Origin: Buchananella sp. 14KM1171
GTDB taxonomy: Bacteria; Actinomycetota; Actinomycetes; Actinomycetales; Actinomycetaceae
Assembly (NCBI RefSeq): GCF_041380365.1
Contig: NZ_CP159981.1
Span: 930,001 to 994,000, forward strand
Reading direction: 5' to 3'
DNA: 64,000 bases
Position 1 is the first letter of the stretch, and every line of letters begins with the position of its first letter. The notes under the pieces were generated by a model. That model searched no databases. It had not been told where the DNA came from and saw only the letters and a program-made list of their open reading frames with translations. A program made the position numbers and the translations under genes. Positions 52,934 through 63,010 of the stretch are shown here, piece after piece.

Positions 52934-53706
52934 GCCCGCCCGCCCTGGATCAGGCTCATCGCCTCGGCGCGGGTGGCGGCGTTGCGCAGCTGCCCGCGCA
53001 CGGCGGAGGTGATGGTGCGCGCCCCGGGCTTGGCCACGCCGCGCATGGACATGCACATGTGCTCGGCCTCGAGCACCACGATCACGCCCTGGGCGCCCAG
53101 GCGTTCCACCAGGGCGTCTGCCACCTGGGAGGTGATGCGCTCTTGCACCTGCGGGCGGCGGGCGAAGCCCTCCACGACGCGCGCCAGCTTGGACAGGCCG
53201 GTCACGCGACCGTCCGGGCCGGGGATGTAGCCCACGTGCGCCTGCCCGTGGAAGGGCAGCAGGTGGTGCTCGCAGGTGGAGTAGAACGGGATGTCCCGCA
53301 CGATCACGAGCTCCTCGTGGCCGATGTCGAACACCGCCTCCAGGTGGCGGGCCGGGTCCTGCTCCAGCCCGCCGAACAGCTCCCGGTAGGCCCGGGCCAT
53401 CCGGGCCGGGGTGTCCCGCAGCCCCTCGCGGTCCGGGTCCTCCCCCACCGCGACCAGCAGGTCGCGGATCGCCCGCTCCACCGCGGCGGCGTCGTACTGA
53501 CCGGAGTGCTTGGCCCGCCTTGCCTTGCGGCCGGTGGACTGCGCCGCCTGCTGGGCGTGCTCGGTCGCGCGCGCCTCGACGGCCCGGGCGCCGCGCGGCT
53601 TCTTCTCGCCGCCCTCGCCCGCCGCGCGGGACGTGGACTGGCCGGGGCCGGTCACCTGGGACTGGGCGGCCTCCTGCGCCGCCTGGCGCAACTGCCGCCG
53701 CGTCAC
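52930..53706 (-). CDS. folE: GTP cyclohydrolase I
   Basis: 258 aa, GTG start overlapping the ftsH stop (GTGA). The catalytic core (about 70-255) shows [20 protein letters not shown] with zinc-binding Cys and His. Also seen are [20 protein letters not shown] and a Cys in [11 protein letters not shown]. It opens GTP to dihydroneopterin triphosphate, the first step of folate synthesis. The 65-residue Ala/Arg/Gln-rich N-terminal extension is longer than usual. Core family call is certain. Confidence 0.96.
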   Translation of the reverse strand: MTRRQLRQAAQEAAQSQVTGPGQSTSRAAGEGGEKKPRGARAVEARATEHAQQAAQSTGRKARRAKHSGQYDAAAVERAIRDLLVAVGEDPDREGLRDTPARMARAYRELFGGLEQDPARHLEAVFDIGHEELVIVRDIPFYSTCEHHLLPFHGQAHVGYIPGPDGRVTGLSKLARVVEGFARRPQVQERITSQVADALVERLGAQGVIVVLEAEHMCMSMRGVAKPGARTITSAVRGQLRNAATRAEAMSLIQGGRA

Positions 53707-55883
53707 CGGGCCACCTCGCCATTGCCGACGCCGTCGGCGCCCGTACCGGCGCCGGCCGCGCCCGTACCCGGGCCGTCGCTACCCGCGCCGTCAGTACCCG
53801 CACCGTCGGCGGCAGGGGCGGGCTGAAGCGGTATCTCCGCCGTCACGGCCTCCCCGGAGTCGGCGTAACCGCCGCCCGGCACCGCCGGCCCCTGCGGGGC
53901 GGCCGGCTCGCTCGCTGCGGCCAGGGCGGCAGCGTCGGCCACCTTGCCCAGGCGCTCACCGGGCGAGGCAACCGCAGGCCCGCTCGGCACGCGGTCGGCG
54001 GCGATAGACCACTGCTCGCGCGGGGCGCGCTTGACCACCGGCGCGAACACCTCGCGCAGGTCGCCCTCCAGCAGCGTCTCGCGCTCCAACAGGGCCGCCG
54101 CCAGGGCGTCCAGCACGTCGCGGTACTGGGTGAGGATCTCCCAGGCCTCGGCGTGGGCCGCGTCCATGAGGGCGCGCACCTCGGCGTCCACCTGGGCGGC
54201 CACCGCATCGCTGTAGTCGCGCCCCTGCCCGCCAAAGAACCTCGCGTTCTGCTCCGGCTCGCCCAGCTTCACCAGGCCCACCGAGGCGGACATGCCGTAG
54301 TGGGTGACCATCTTGCGGGCCGTGGCCGTGGCCTTCTCCAGGTCGTTGGAGGCGCCGGTGGTCGGGTCGTGGAACACCAGCTCCTCCGCCACGCGCCCAC
54401 CCAGGGCGTAAACCAGCTTGTCCAGCAGCTCGTTGCGGGTGGTGGAGTAGCGGTCCTCGGTGGGCAGCACCATCGTGTAGCCCAGCGCCCGGCCGCGCGG
54501 CAGGATCGTCACCTTCGTCACCGGGTCCGTGTAGCGCAGGGCCGCGGCCGCCAGGGCGTGGCCGGCCTCGTGATAGGCGGTGATCCGCTTCTCCACGTCG
54601 TTCATCACGCGGGTGCGCTTCTGCGGGCCCGCCATGACCCGGTCGATGGCCTCGTCCAGGGCCCGGTTGTCGATCAGCTGCGCGTTGGAGCGGGCGGTCA
54701 GCAAGGCGGCCTCGTTGAGCACGTTGGCCAGGTCCGCGCCCGTGAAGCCCGGGGTGCGCTTGGCCAGCGCCTTCAGGTCCACGTCCGGGGTGAGCGGCTT
54801 GCCCTTGGCGTGCACCGCCAAGATCGCCTCGCGGCCCTTGAGCTCCGGGGCCTCCACCGCGATCTGGCGATCGAAGCGGCCCGGGCGCAGCAGTGCCGGG
54901 TCCAGCACCTCGGGCCGGTTGGTCGCTGCGATGACGATCACGTTGGCGTTGTCGTCGAAGCCGTCCATCTCCACCAGCAGCTGGTTGAGGGTCTGGTCGT
55001 GCTCCTCGCCGCTGCCGGACAGGCCGGAACCGCGCGAGCGCCCGATCGCATCGATCTCGTCAACGAAGATGATCGCCGGGGCGTTGTCCTTGGCCTGCTC
55101 GAACAGGTCGCGCATGCGGGAGGCGCCCACGCCCACGTAGAGCTCCACGAACTCCGAACCGCTCATGGAGTAGAAGGGGGCGCCCACCTCTCCGGCCACG
55201 GCGCGCGCCAGCAGGGTCTTACCGGTACCGGGCGGACCGTAGAGCAGCACGCCCTTGGGGATGCGCGCGCCCACGGCCTGGAACTTGCGCGGGTCGGCCA
55301 GGAACTCGCGGATCTCCTGCAGCTCCTCGATGGCCTCGTCCACGCCCGCCACATCAGTGAACCGGACCGGCGGGTTTTCCTTGTTGTACTTCTTCGCCTT
55401 GGACTTGCCAAAGCCGCCCATCCGCCCGGACTGCATCCGGGTGGACAGGAACCAGAAGGCGCCCACCAGCAGCAAGATCGGCAGGAAGATGGACAGCAGG
55501 CTGAGGTACCACGGGGAGGTGGGGACCACGGAGTTGTAGCCGTACTTACCGACGTTCTTCAGCAGCCCCGCCACCTGGTCGGCCTGCGCGTCCACGTACG
55601 TGAACTGCACCTGCTTGCCGACGTTCTTCTCCTTGGTGGCCTTGGAGGAGGGCGGCGCCGTGAAGTCCTCGGTCAGGTCCAGCCGCACGGTCTGGATGCC
55701 CTCGGTGACCACGGCACGCTCCACGGTCTTGCCAGCCATCAGCTCCAGGCCGGAGGAGGTGTCGATCTCCTTGTACGGGCTACCAAAGACGTAGGCAACC
55801 GAACCGAACATCACAACACCCGCCACCACAATCATTAACAGGCGGGCGTTGAAGAACTGCGCGGGCTTCTTCTTTTCGGACAT
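53703..55883 (-). CDS. ftsH: ATP-dependent zinc metalloprotease FtsH
   Basis: 726 aa from the ATG at 55883 (MSEKKKP). Two TM helices lie at about 12-34 and 122-145, with an exterior domain between. The AAA module has GPPGTGKT (about 214-221), the pore motif and [11 protein letters not shown]. The second region of homology is [20 protein letters not shown]. The zinc site HEAGH is near 438. It degrades membrane and soluble proteins at the inner face of the membrane. The C-terminal tail is Gly/Ala/Asp-rich repeats ([13 protein letters not shown]). Heads the fol genes in an overlap. Confidence 0.97.
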   Translation of the reverse strand: MSEKKKPAQFFNARLLMIVVAGVVMFGSVAYVFGSPYKEIDTSSGLELMAGKTVERAVVTEGIQTVRLDLTEDFTAPPSSKATKEKNVGKQVQFTYVDAQADQVAGLLKNVGKYGYNSVVPTSPWYLSLLSIFLPILLLVGAFWFLSTRMQSGRMGGFGKSKAKKYNKENPPVRFTDVAGVDEAIEELQEIREFLADPRKFQAVGARIPKGVLLYGPPGTGKTLLARAVAGEVGAPFYSMSGSEFVELYVGVGASRMRDLFEQAKDNAPAIIFVDEIDAIGRSRGSGLSGSGEEHDQTLNQLLVEMDGFDDNANVIVIAATNRPEVLDPALLRPGRFDRQIAVEAPELKGREAILAVHAKGKPLTPDVDLKALAKRTPGFTGADLANVLNEAALLTARSNAQLIDNRALDEAIDRVMAGPQKRTRVMNDVEKRITAYHEAGHALAAAALRYTDPVTKVTILPRGRALGYTMVLPTEDRYSTTRNELLDKLVYALGGRVAEELVFHDPTTGASNDLEKATATARKMVTHYGMSASVGLVKLGEPEQNARFFGGQGRDYSDAVAAQVDAEVRALMDAAHAEAWEILTQYRDVLDALAAALLERETLLEGDLREVFAPVVKRAPREQWSIAADRVPSGPAVASPGERLGKVADAAALAAASEPAAPQGPAVPGGGYADSGEAVTAEIPLQPAPAADGAGTDGAGSDGPGTGAAGAGTGADGVGNGEVAR

Positions 55884-56063
55884 ATACCTGGGCTTCCCTC
55901 TAGTTACAGGTATCAGCACCGTAGCCGATAGTGCTGGGGGGCGCCTGAGAGTTTCGCGTAGGGCAGTGGCGGCGCCCGGCCGGTGCCACTGCCCGCAGTC
56001 GGGCAACGGGAAAGGGCGGCGGGGCGGTGTTCCCGCCGCGCCGCCCCTGCCCGGTTTTCCGGG

Positions 56064-56624
56064 TTAGCCCTCTGCGCCGTAGACGTGAGGGGCCAGGGTG
56101 CCGATGAACGGCAGGGTGCGGTACTTCTCCGCGTAGTCCAGGCCGTAGCCGACCACGAACTCGGTGGGGATGTCGAAGCCCACGTACTTGGCGTCCACCT
56201 CCACCTTGGCGGCCTCGGGCTTGCGCACCATGGTGGCGATCTCCACGGTGGCGGCGCCGCGGGTGCGCAGGTTGGCCTGCAGCCAGGACAGGGTCAGGCC
56301 GGAGTCGATGATGTCCTCCACGATCAGGACGTGCTTGCCCGTGATGTCGGAGTCCAGGTCCTTCAGGATGCGCACCACACCGGAGGACTTGGTGCCCGAG
56401 CCGTAGGAGGACACCGCCATCCAGTCCATCTGCACGGGGGTGTGGAGCTTGCGGGAGAGGTCCGCCATCACCATGATGGCGCCGCGCAGCACGCCCACCA
56501 GCAGGATCTCGCGGCCCGCGTAGTCCGCGTCGATCTGCGCGGCCATCTCGGTCAGTCGTTCCTGGATCTGCTCTTCCGTGACCAGGATGCTCTTCAGGTC
56601 ATTGCCCATGTCGCTGCTGTCCAA
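56064..56624 (-). CDS. hpt: Hypoxanthine phosphoribosyltransferase
   Basis: 186 aa. A TTG start at 56624 is chosen because GGAGGG lies five bases before it; the ATG at 56609 has none. The PRPP-binding loop VLIVEDIIDSGLTL, the LVGVLRGA segment and the DYAEKYRTLPFIGTL end are typical. It salvages hypoxanthine and guanine. The tilS-hpt-ftsH order is conserved widely in bacteria. Confidence 0.95.
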   Translation of the reverse strand: MDSSDMGNDLKSILVTEEQIQERLTEMAAQIDADYAGREILLVGVLRGAIMVMADLSRKLHTPVQMDWMAVSSYGSGTKSSGVVRILKDLDSDITGKHVLIVEDIIDSGLTLSWLQANLRTRGAATVEIATMVRKPEAAKVEVDAKYVGFDIPTEFVVGYGLDYAEKYRTLPFIGTLAPHVYGAEG

Positions 56625-56698
56625 CTTGCCCTCCGTGGTTGCGCGGTGCCGTCAAGGAAATCTTGCCACGATTGCGCACCGGTCAGGCCCGCCCGGCG

Positions 56699-57889
56699 TT
56701 ACGGCCCGTTTTTCCGCCAGATTCTGAGCGCGGGCCCGCTGCGGTGGGCGCGCACGTTTGCTGGCAGGTGTGTTTCCTTTTGCCCCCGGTAGCTGGTGAC
56801 GAGCGCGTCGAGGGCGTCGATGTGGCTGGCGTTGATGGCGCTGGGCTCCCACCCCGCCTCCTGCCCGGCCAGGTGGAGCGCGCGGGTGCGCAGCGCCCGT
56901 GGCGCGCCGGCCAGGATGGCGCAGTCCAGGCGGATTTCGCCGCCCTGGTTGGCCGACGCTCCGCCCGCCGCCTCGCCACCCCGGCCGCCCTCCCGGTGGG
57001 CGTTGGTGGCCGACGTCGCCGCCGCGCCGCCCCCTGCCTGCGAGGCCAGCGCCGGCCCGCCGCCGGGGAGGAGGGCCTCCCGGTAGAGGCGGGCGGCCAG
57101 CAGGTCCAGGGCCTCCAGGTCCGCCCGGGCCTGGGCGGCGGTGCGGGCCAGCGCGGGGATCGGGTCCGTCCCCAGCGCCGCGGCCAGGGCCGGCAGGGCG
57201 CGCTCGCGCACGGCCGCGCGACGCAGGGCGCTGCCGTCGGCGGCCCGCCAGGGCCCGTCGGCCCGGTTGGAGGGGTCGCGCACGTAGTGCGTGCCGAAGG
57301 CCGCGCAGGCGGCCTCCGTCTGGGCCCGGCGCAGCCCCAGCAGTGGGCGCAGGATGACCGCGCCGGCCAGCTCGGCGCGCGGGGAGATGCCGGCCACCGC
57401 CCGCAGCCCGGCGCCCCGGGCCAGGGCCAGGAGCACCTGCTCGGCCTGGTCGTCCGCGGTGTGCCCCAGCAGCAGGAAGTCGCCCGCCTCCAGGTGGCGC
57501 GCGTATGCCTCGCGCCGCGCCGCGCGCGCCCCGGCCTCCGGTCCGCCCGGCCGGCGCCGGCCATCCCGGCCCACCCGGGCGTCCACGCCCACCCGCAGCA
57601 GCGGCAGTCCCAGCTGCTCGCACACCCCAGCCACGAAGTCACCCTCCGCGCCCGACTCGGGCCGCAGCCCGTGATCCACGTGCAGCGCGCGGGCCGCGCC
57701 GCGCAGGTCCTCACGCGCCCCGCCCGGGCGCACCAGCTCCCCCACCGCGAGCAGCAGCGCCAGGGAATCGGCGCCCCCGGAGCAGGCCACCAGGATCCGG
57801 GCGCCGGGCGGAACGTCGTCCAGGCATCGCCTCACCGCGCCCAGGGCGGGCAGCGCGCCGGGGCCGGGAGGGCTGCAAAGGGCCGGCAC
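56699..57889 (-). CDS. tilS: tRNA(Ile)-lysidine synthetase
   Basis: 396 aa, GTG start 6 bp after dacB. The PP-loop motif SGGADSLALL (about 35-44) binds ATP; LHVDHGLRPESGAEGDFV and GHTADDQAEQVLLAL follow. It modifies the CAU anticodon of one isoleucine tRNA. At about residues 281-318 there is an Ala/Gly/Asn-rich insertion (AAATSATNAHREGGRGG) in the C-terminal region, coded by DNA holding two copies of the dispersed GGCCGACG motif. The core is intact. Confidence 0.94.
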   Translation of the reverse strand: MPALCSPPGPGALPALGAVRRCLDDVPPGARILVACSGGADSLALLLAVGELVRPGGAREDLRGAARALHVDHGLRPESGAEGDFVAGVCEQLGLPLLRVGVDARVGRDGRRRPGGPEAGARAARREAYARHLEAGDFLLLGHTADDQAEQVLLALARGAGLRAVAGISPRAELAGAVILRPLLGLRRAQTEAACAAFGTHYVRDPSNRADGPWRAADGSALRRAAVRERALPALAAALGTDPIPALARTAAQARADLEALDLLAARLYREALLPGGGPALASQAGGGAAATSATNAHREGGRGGEAAGGASANQGGEIRLDCAILAGAPRALRTRALHLAGQEAGWEPSAINASHIDALDALVTSYRGQKETHLPANVRAHRSGPALRIWRKNGP

Positions 57890-57895
57890 GGGCGG

Positions 57896-59347
57896 CTACT
57901 GCTCGGAGATGGCGTAGATGAGCGCGTCGATCTCCAGGCGCGCCCCCCACAGGCCGCCCTCGGCGAAGCCGTCAGAGATGATCGCGAAATCGAGCGGGCG
58001 GCCCGACTTGGTCACCAGCGTGCCGGACAGCGAGGCCACGTTGGATAGCGAACCGGTCTTGCCGCGCAGCAGCGGCGTGTCCTCCAGGTAGCGCCGCCCC
58101 AGCGTGCCGTCCACCGAGGCGAAGGCCAGGGCGGAGTCGAAGAGCTGCAGCTGCGGGTAGCGCTGCGAGCCGCGCGCCACCTGCAACACGCTCACCAGCG
58201 TGCGCGGGGAGACCTTGGAGACGTCGGACAGGCCGGAGCAGTCGTTCATCACCAGGCCCTCGGTGTCCACCCCGACTTCGGTGAGGAACTCCCGCACCGC
58301 CTCCGTGGCCCCCTGGAACGTGGCAGGCTTGCCGGCCGCCACCGCCACCAGACGGCACTCCACCTCGGTGGAGGTGTTGTTGGACTCCTTCAGGGACCGG
58401 CTGACCAGCTCGTAGACGGGGGCGGACTCCACCGCCGCCAGGCCCACGGCCTCCTGCGGGGTGGCCGCCCGCTCCAGCTCCCCCTCGACCGCGATACCGG
58501 CCGCCTCCAGGTGCCCCCGGAAGGTCTGGGCCGCCGCGAGCGCCGGGTCGTCGTAGTAGCCCACCTCGGGCTCGAAGGTGCCGTTCATGGCGATCGGCAC
58601 CACCTTGCCCACGTAGTCCTCGCTGCCCTCCCAGTTCGGGTTGAAGGCGTCGGAGGCGGGAAAGAGCGTGTCGTCCAGCGCCAGGTGCACCGAGGAGAGG
58701 CCCTTGGCCTTTAGCGCCGCAGCGGTGGAACGGGCCAGGTCGCCCAGGCCGGCGCGCCCGCTGACCCCGTACGGGTTGCCGGCGTCCGGGGCCAGGTAGA
58801 TGTCGCCGCCGCCGCGCAGGTAGACGGTCTGCCCCTCGATGAGGGTGGCGGTCTCCAGGCGCTTGCCGCCACCCACGCGGCCCAGCACGGCGATGCCCGC
58901 CAGGGTCTTCATGGTGGAGGCCGGGGTGAGGGCCTGGCCCGCGTTGTGCTGCGCCACCACCTCCCCGGTGACGGCGTCAGAGATCAGGACCGCGGTGGCG
59001 GCGGGCGGCACCACGCGCACTGTGGGGGCCGGGGTGGCCCCGCCCTCCGCCGCCGGCTCCTCGGTGACCTCCTGGCGCGCGAACAGCTGCGCGCCCGCGA
59101 AGTCGGCCACCGCGGACTCGATCGCGGCCACGGAATCGGCGCCCAGGGGCGGGCCGATCTCCTGGCCCCGCGCGTTGACCCCCACCGCGAGGGAGGGCAA
59201 CGTAGGCGGCGGCGCGGCGGCCGCGCGCGGCTCCTGCGTGGTCAGCATTCCGGGCGCCACGTCCAAGACGTCCAACACCACGTATCCCACCGACGCTGAG
59301 ACCAACGCCGCCGTCAAGCCTGCGGCAACCCAAGCGGATTTCTCCAA
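57896..59347 (-). CDS. dacB: D-alanyl-D-alanine carboxypeptidase/endopeptidase (PBP4-type, S13)
   Basis: 483 aa, TTG start preceded by GAGGCG. An N-terminal helix (7-28) is a signal or anchor. Active-site motifs of the penicillin-binding S13 family are STMK (about 143-146, nucleophile Ser), SNN (about 321-323) and KTG (about 430-432, in LRGKTGSL). It trims or cleaves peptidoglycan peptides outside the membrane. First gene of a long minus-strand run, divergent from ppa across 96 bp, which must hold the promoters. Confidence 0.94.
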   Translation of the reverse strand: MEKSAWVAAGLTAALVSASVGYVVLDVLDVAPGMLTTQEPRAAAAPPPTLPSLAVGVNARGQEIGPPLGADSVAAIESAVADFAGAQLFARQEVTEEPAAEGGATPAPTVRVVPPAATAVLISDAVTGEVVAQHNAGQALTPASTMKTLAGIAVLGRVGGGKRLETATLIEGQTVYLRGGGDIYLAPDAGNPYGVSGRAGLGDLARSTAAALKAKGLSSVHLALDDTLFPASDAFNPNWEGSEDYVGKVVPIAMNGTFEPEVGYYDDPALAAAQTFRGHLEAAGIAVEGELERAATPQEAVGLAAVESAPVYELVSRSLKESNNTSTEVECRLVAVAAGKPATFQGATEAVREFLTEVGVDTEGLVMNDCSGLSDVSKVSPRTLVSVLQVARGSQRYPQLQLFDSALAFASVDGTLGRRYLEDTPLLRGKTGSLSNVASLSGTLVTKSGRPLDFAIISDGFAEGGLWGARLEIDALIYAISEQ

Positions 59348-59443
59348 AGCTCACGCCTCTCTTTATGCTGAGCTGTTCTGCCCTCCGTGTAAGGATAGGA
59401 CAATAGTTGTAGTCCGCTTCGTAGCCAGAGAAGGGAAGCAGCA

Positions 59444-59944
59444 ATGCTCGAGTTCGACGTCACCATCGAGATTCCCAAGGGCAACCGCAACAAGTACGAG
59501 GTTGACCACGAGACCGGTCGCATCCGCCTGGACCGCATGCTGTTCACCTCCACGCGCTACCCGGACGACTACGGATTCATCGACAACACCCTGGGCGAGG
59601 ACGGCGACCCGCTGGACGCCCTGGTGCTGCTGGAGGAGCCCACCTTCCCCGGCTGCCTGATCCGTTGCCGCGCCCTGGGCATGTTCCGCATGCGCGACGA
59701 GGCCGGCGGTGACGACAAGGTGCTGTGCGTCCCGGCCTCCGACCAGCGCGCCTCCTGGCGCACCGACATCGAGGACGTCTCTGAGTTCCACCGCCTGGAG
59801 ATCCAGCACTTCTTCGAGGTCTACAAGGACCTGGAGCCCGGCAAGTCCGTGGAGGGCGCCTACTGGACGGGCCGCGAGGAGACCGAGGCGGAGATCCTGC
59901 GCTCCTACGAGCGCTTCCGCGAGGCCGGCCACCAGGCCCACTGA
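59444..59944 (+). CDS. ppa: Inorganic pyrophosphatase
   Basis: 166 aa family I soluble enzyme hydrolysing pyrophosphate. The metal-binding signature DGDPLDAL is at residues 53-60; further marks are [12 protein letters not shown] and the YKDLEPGK segment. Full length. GAGAAGGGAAGCAGCA precedes the ATG. It is followed directly by a very strong hairpin. Confidence 0.97.
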   Translation: MLEFDVTIEIPKGNRNKYEVDHETGRIRLDRMLFTSTRYPDDYGFIDNTLGEDGDPLDALVLLEEPTFPGCLIRCRALGMFRMRDEAGGDDKVLCVPASDQRASWRTDIEDVSEFHRLEIQHFFEVYKDLEPGKSVEGAYWTGREETEAEILRSYERFREAGHQAH

Positions 59945-59949
59945 GCTAA

Positions 59950-60001
59950 CGCAAACGCCTTGGGGCGGGAGGATGATTCCTCCCGCCCCAAGGCGTTTGC
60001 G
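59950..60001. terminator. Strong bidirectional terminator between ppa and the NlpC/P60 gene
   Basis: Perfect 24-bp stem (59950-59973 with 59978-60001) and a TGAT loop. The outer part has AAACGCC/GGCGTTT, giving short T runs in both directions. It lies 6 bp after ppa and 35 bp after the convergent hydrolase gene. Confidence 0.85.
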
Positions 60002-60036
60002 CGCTTAGTACCGGCGTCGGCGCCGGCCGGGGGCTG

Positions 60037-61404
60037 CTAACCGACCCTGCCGCCGTAGGGCATGATGCCGCCGGAGTAGTACAGCGGGATCTCGGTGACG
60101 TAGGCGCCCGGCTGGGGGGCGTGGATGATCATGCCGTTGCCGGAGTAGATGGCCACGTGGTAGACGCCGGAGCGGGTGCCGTTGGAGGACCAGAACACCA
60201 GGTCCCCGGGCTCCAGCGCGCTCAGCGGGACGCGCGTGGTCTCCGCGTACTGCATCCGGGAGGAGTGCGAGAGCCAGTAGCCCTGGGAGCCCCAGGCGGC
60301 CTGCACCAGGCCGGAGCAGTCGTAGCCGGCCATGGAGTCTCCGCCCCACACGTAGGGCACACCGATGGCGTTGCGGGCGAACTGCACCGCACCCCAACCG
60401 TTGCCGTTGGACACCGGCGGAGGGGGCGGCGGGGGCGGCGCGGGCTCGGCCGGCGGAGGCGGGGCCCACGTGGAGCCGCCGCCGTCGGAGCTGCCACCGG
60501 AGCCGCCGTCGGAACCGGAGTTCTGCTCGTTCTCGCGCCGCTCGGCCTCCTCGCGCTCCTGCCGCTCACGCTCCTCGCGCTCCAGGCGTTCGCGCTCCTG
60601 CCGCTCGGCCTCCTCGGCCTCCGCCTGGCGGCGGGCCTCAGCCTCGGCCTGCTCGCGGCGGATGCGCTCGTTTTCCTCGTCGCGCTGGCGCTCCAGCTCT
60701 GCGGTGGTGCCGCGCTGGGTGGCCAACTGGTTGAGAACGTTGGTCTTCTCCTCGTCCAGGGCGGCTTCCTGCGCCGTCAGGTCGCTGGACTTGGCCTGCG
60801 CCTGCTGGAAGCGGGTCTCCACCTCGGCGGTGGCCAGGCTCTGGGCCTCCTCCGCCTCCACGGCGCGGCGTTCCAGGGTGGTGGCCGCCTGCTCCAGGGC
60901 GTTGTAGCTCTGCACCTCGGACTCGGCGCGCGTACCCAGGCGGTCCACAGCGGCCGCCTTCAGGTCGATCTCCGTCAGGCCCCCCTCGGTGAGGTAGGGC
61001 TCGAAGGCGGTCAGCGAGCCGCCGCCGTTGCGGTAGGCGTTGGCGGCCACCTGCGCCAGGCGGGAGCGGGCGGTCTGCTCCTGCTCGCGGGCGGCGGAGG
61101 CGGAGTTGCGGGCCTCCTCGGCCACCCTCGTGGCCGCGTCCAGCTGGTCGCGGGCGAACTGGTAGTCCTCTGAGGCGATCTGCACCTCCAGCTGCGCGGC
61201 GTCGCGGCGCGCGGAGATGTCGATCAGCTGCAGTTCCAGGGAGGCGACGGAGCCCGCCAGGGTTGCCTCCTTCTGGCGGGATTCTTCAATATCGGAGTCG
61301 CTGGGGGCGGATTGCGCCACCGTGGCCAGGCCACCGATCGCAAGGACCGCAGCGATTACGGACGCCGCAACGCGTCGCGGTCGCCGAGCCAGCATTTGCC
61401 TCAT
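60037..61404 (-). CDS. NlpC/P60 peptidoglycan endopeptidase with coiled coil
   Basis: 455 aa, ATG with AGAGGAAC upstream. The signal peptide (1-33) ends in VAQSA. Residues 35-290 are coiled coil, with a Glu/Arg-rich repeat (RQERERLEREERERQ) in its last part. A Ser/Gly stretch and a Pro run (about 318-332) lead to the NlpC/P60 domain: YDCSGL with catalytic Cys near 363, and YHVAIYSGNG with His near 415. It resembles RipA-type cell-separation hydrolases, whose coiled coil restrains the enzyme. Acts in the cell wall. Confidence 0.94.
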   Translation of the reverse strand: MRQMLARRPRRVAASVIAAVLAIGGLATVAQSAPSDSDIEESRQKEATLAGSVASLELQLIDISARRDAAQLEVQIASEDYQFARDQLDAATRVAEEARNSASAAREQEQTARSRLAQVAANAYRNGGGSLTAFEPYLTEGGLTEIDLKAAAVDRLGTRAESEVQSYNALEQAATTLERRAVEAEEAQSLATAEVETRFQQAQAKSSDLTAQEAALDEEKTNVLNQLATQRGTTAELERQRDEENERIRREQAEAEARRQAEAEEAERQERERLEREERERQEREEAERRENEQNSGSDGGSGGSSDGGGSTWAPPPPAEPAPPPPPPPPVSNGNGWGAVQFARNAIGVPYVWGGDSMAGYDCSGLVQAAWGSQGYWLSHSSRMQYAETTRVPLSALEPGDLVFWSSNGTRSGVYHVAIYSGNGMIIHAPQPGAYVTEIPLYYSGGIMPYGGRVG

Positions 61405-61616
61405 CGAGTTCCTCTAACGTGAATCAGAAAACACCCCGGGGCACAAAACCCTCTCCCTCAGGTCGAGGTTCAGGTTAGCGCAGTGTGGACGCTCCGCGCC
61501 CGAACGAGACTCGAATCACGGCGATTGCGGGGTGAAAACGTAGGCGCGCCGCCCCGCCCTTCCAAGCCCCGAACACGGTATAGAGCGGCGCGCCCCGGGG
61601 CATTACCCTGGGCGGC

Positions 61617-62972
61617 GTGACTCCCACTGCGCAAGACCCCCAGGGCTGGGGCTTTACCACTCGTCAGATTCACGCCGGGCAGGAGCCCGCCCCTGGTAGC
61701 GGCGCGTGCGCGCTGCCGATCTACCAGAGCGCCGCTTTTGTCTTTGACTCAGCGGAACAGGCCGCCGCCCGCTTCCGGCTGGAGGACGGCGGCCCCATCT
61801 ACACGCGGATCGGCAACCCCACCCTGGACGTGGTGGAGAAGCGCATCGCGAACCTGGAGGGGGGCGTGGGCGCCCTGCTGACCTCCTCCGGGCAGGCGGC
61901 GGAGAGCCTGGCCATCTTGAACCTGGCGCGCGCCGGGAAGAACGTGGTGGTCTCCCGCTCCATCTACGGCGGCACCCGCAACCTCTTCACCAACGTGCTC
62001 CCGCAGTACGGCATCACCGCGCACTGGGTGGAGGACTCCCAGGACCCCGACTCCTGGCGGGCCGCGGCCGATGAGAACACGGTGGCCTTCTACGGCGAGA
62101 CCGTGCCCAACCCGACCGGCGACGTCTTCGACATCGAGGCCGTGGCGAACGCCGCCCACGCGGTGGGCGTGCCGCTCATCATGGACAACACGGTGGGCAC
62201 CCCCTACCTGATCCGGCCCTTCGAGTACGGCGCGGACATCGTGGTGCACTCCGCCACCAAGTACCTGGGCGGCCACGGCTCCACTATCGCGGGCGCGATC
62301 GTGGACTCCGGCAACTTCGACTACTCCGCCTCCCCGGAGCGCTTCCCCGGCTTCAACGAGCCCGACGCCAGCTACCACGGCCTGGTCTACGCCCGCGACC
62401 TGGGCGTGGGCAGCCCGCTGGGAGCCAACCTGGCGTTCATCCTGAAGGCCCGCGTGCAGCTGCAGCGCGACCTGGGCATGGCGCTGTCCCCGTTCTCCGC
62501 GTTCCTGCTGGCCCAGGGCATCGAGACCCTCTCGCTGCGCATGGACCGCCACGTCGCCAACACCCACGTGCTGGCGCAGTTCCTGGAGAACCACCCGGCG
62601 GTGGAGGCGGTGCACTGGGCCTCCCTGCCTTCCTCCCCCTACTACGAGGTGGCCCAGCGCTACTACCCGCGCGGCGCCTCCGCGCTGTTCTCCTTCGACA
62701 TCAAGGGCGGCCTGGAGGCCGGGCGCGCGTTCGTCAACGCCACCAAGCTGTTCTTGCACCTGGTCAACATCGGTGACGTGCGCTCCCTGGTGAGCCACCC
62801 CGCCTCCACCACGCACTCCCAGCTCACCGAGGAGCAGCTGCGCGCCGCCGGCATCGGCCCGGGTACGCTGCGCCTGTCGGTCGGTTTGGAGGACCCGGAG
62901 GACCTGATCGCGGACCTGGAGCAGGCGCTCGCCGCCGGGCAGGCCGCAGCTAAGGCCGCTGGCACCCTCTAG
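61617..62972 (+). CDS. metY: O-acetylhomoserine sulfhydrylase
   Basis: 451 aa PLP enzyme making homocysteine from O-acetylhomoserine and sulfide. Marks are [47 protein letters not shown], and the [12 protein letters not shown] segment with the PLP Lys215. The C-terminal [14 protein letters not shown] is also typical. Length near 430-450 separates it from shorter cystathionine synthases. GTG start with a weak ribosome site. metX follows after 38 bp, as an operon. No SAM riboswitch is recognised in the 212 bp upstream. Confidence 0.95.
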   Translation: MTPTAQDPQGWGFTTRQIHAGQEPAPGSGACALPIYQSAAFVFDSAEQAAARFRLEDGGPIYTRIGNPTLDVVEKRIANLEGGVGALLTSSGQAAESLAILNLARAGKNVVVSRSIYGGTRNLFTNVLPQYGITAHWVEDSQDPDSWRAAADENTVAFYGETVPNPTGDVFDIEAVANAAHAVGVPLIMDNTVGTPYLIRPFEYGADIVVHSATKYLGGHGSTIAGAIVDSGNFDYSASPERFPGFNEPDASYHGLVYARDLGVGSPLGANLAFILKARVQLQRDLGMALSPFSAFLLAQGIETLSLRMDRHVANTHVLAQFLENHPAVEAVHWASLPSSPYYEVAQRYYPRGASALFSFDIKGGLEAGRAFVNATKLFLHLVNIGDVRSLVSHPASTTHSQLTEEQLRAAGIGPGTLRLSVGLEDPEDLIADLEQALAAGQAAAKAAGTL

Positions 62973-63010
62973 GCCGCCCTCCCGTCACATCCCAGGAGCG
63001 AGGTGGAGCG

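Noticed and set aside
61405-61616. SAM or other methionine riboswitch before metY
   Set aside because: No recognisable conserved core or multi-stem junction; the weak TATAGAG at 61579 lacks a matching -35 box.
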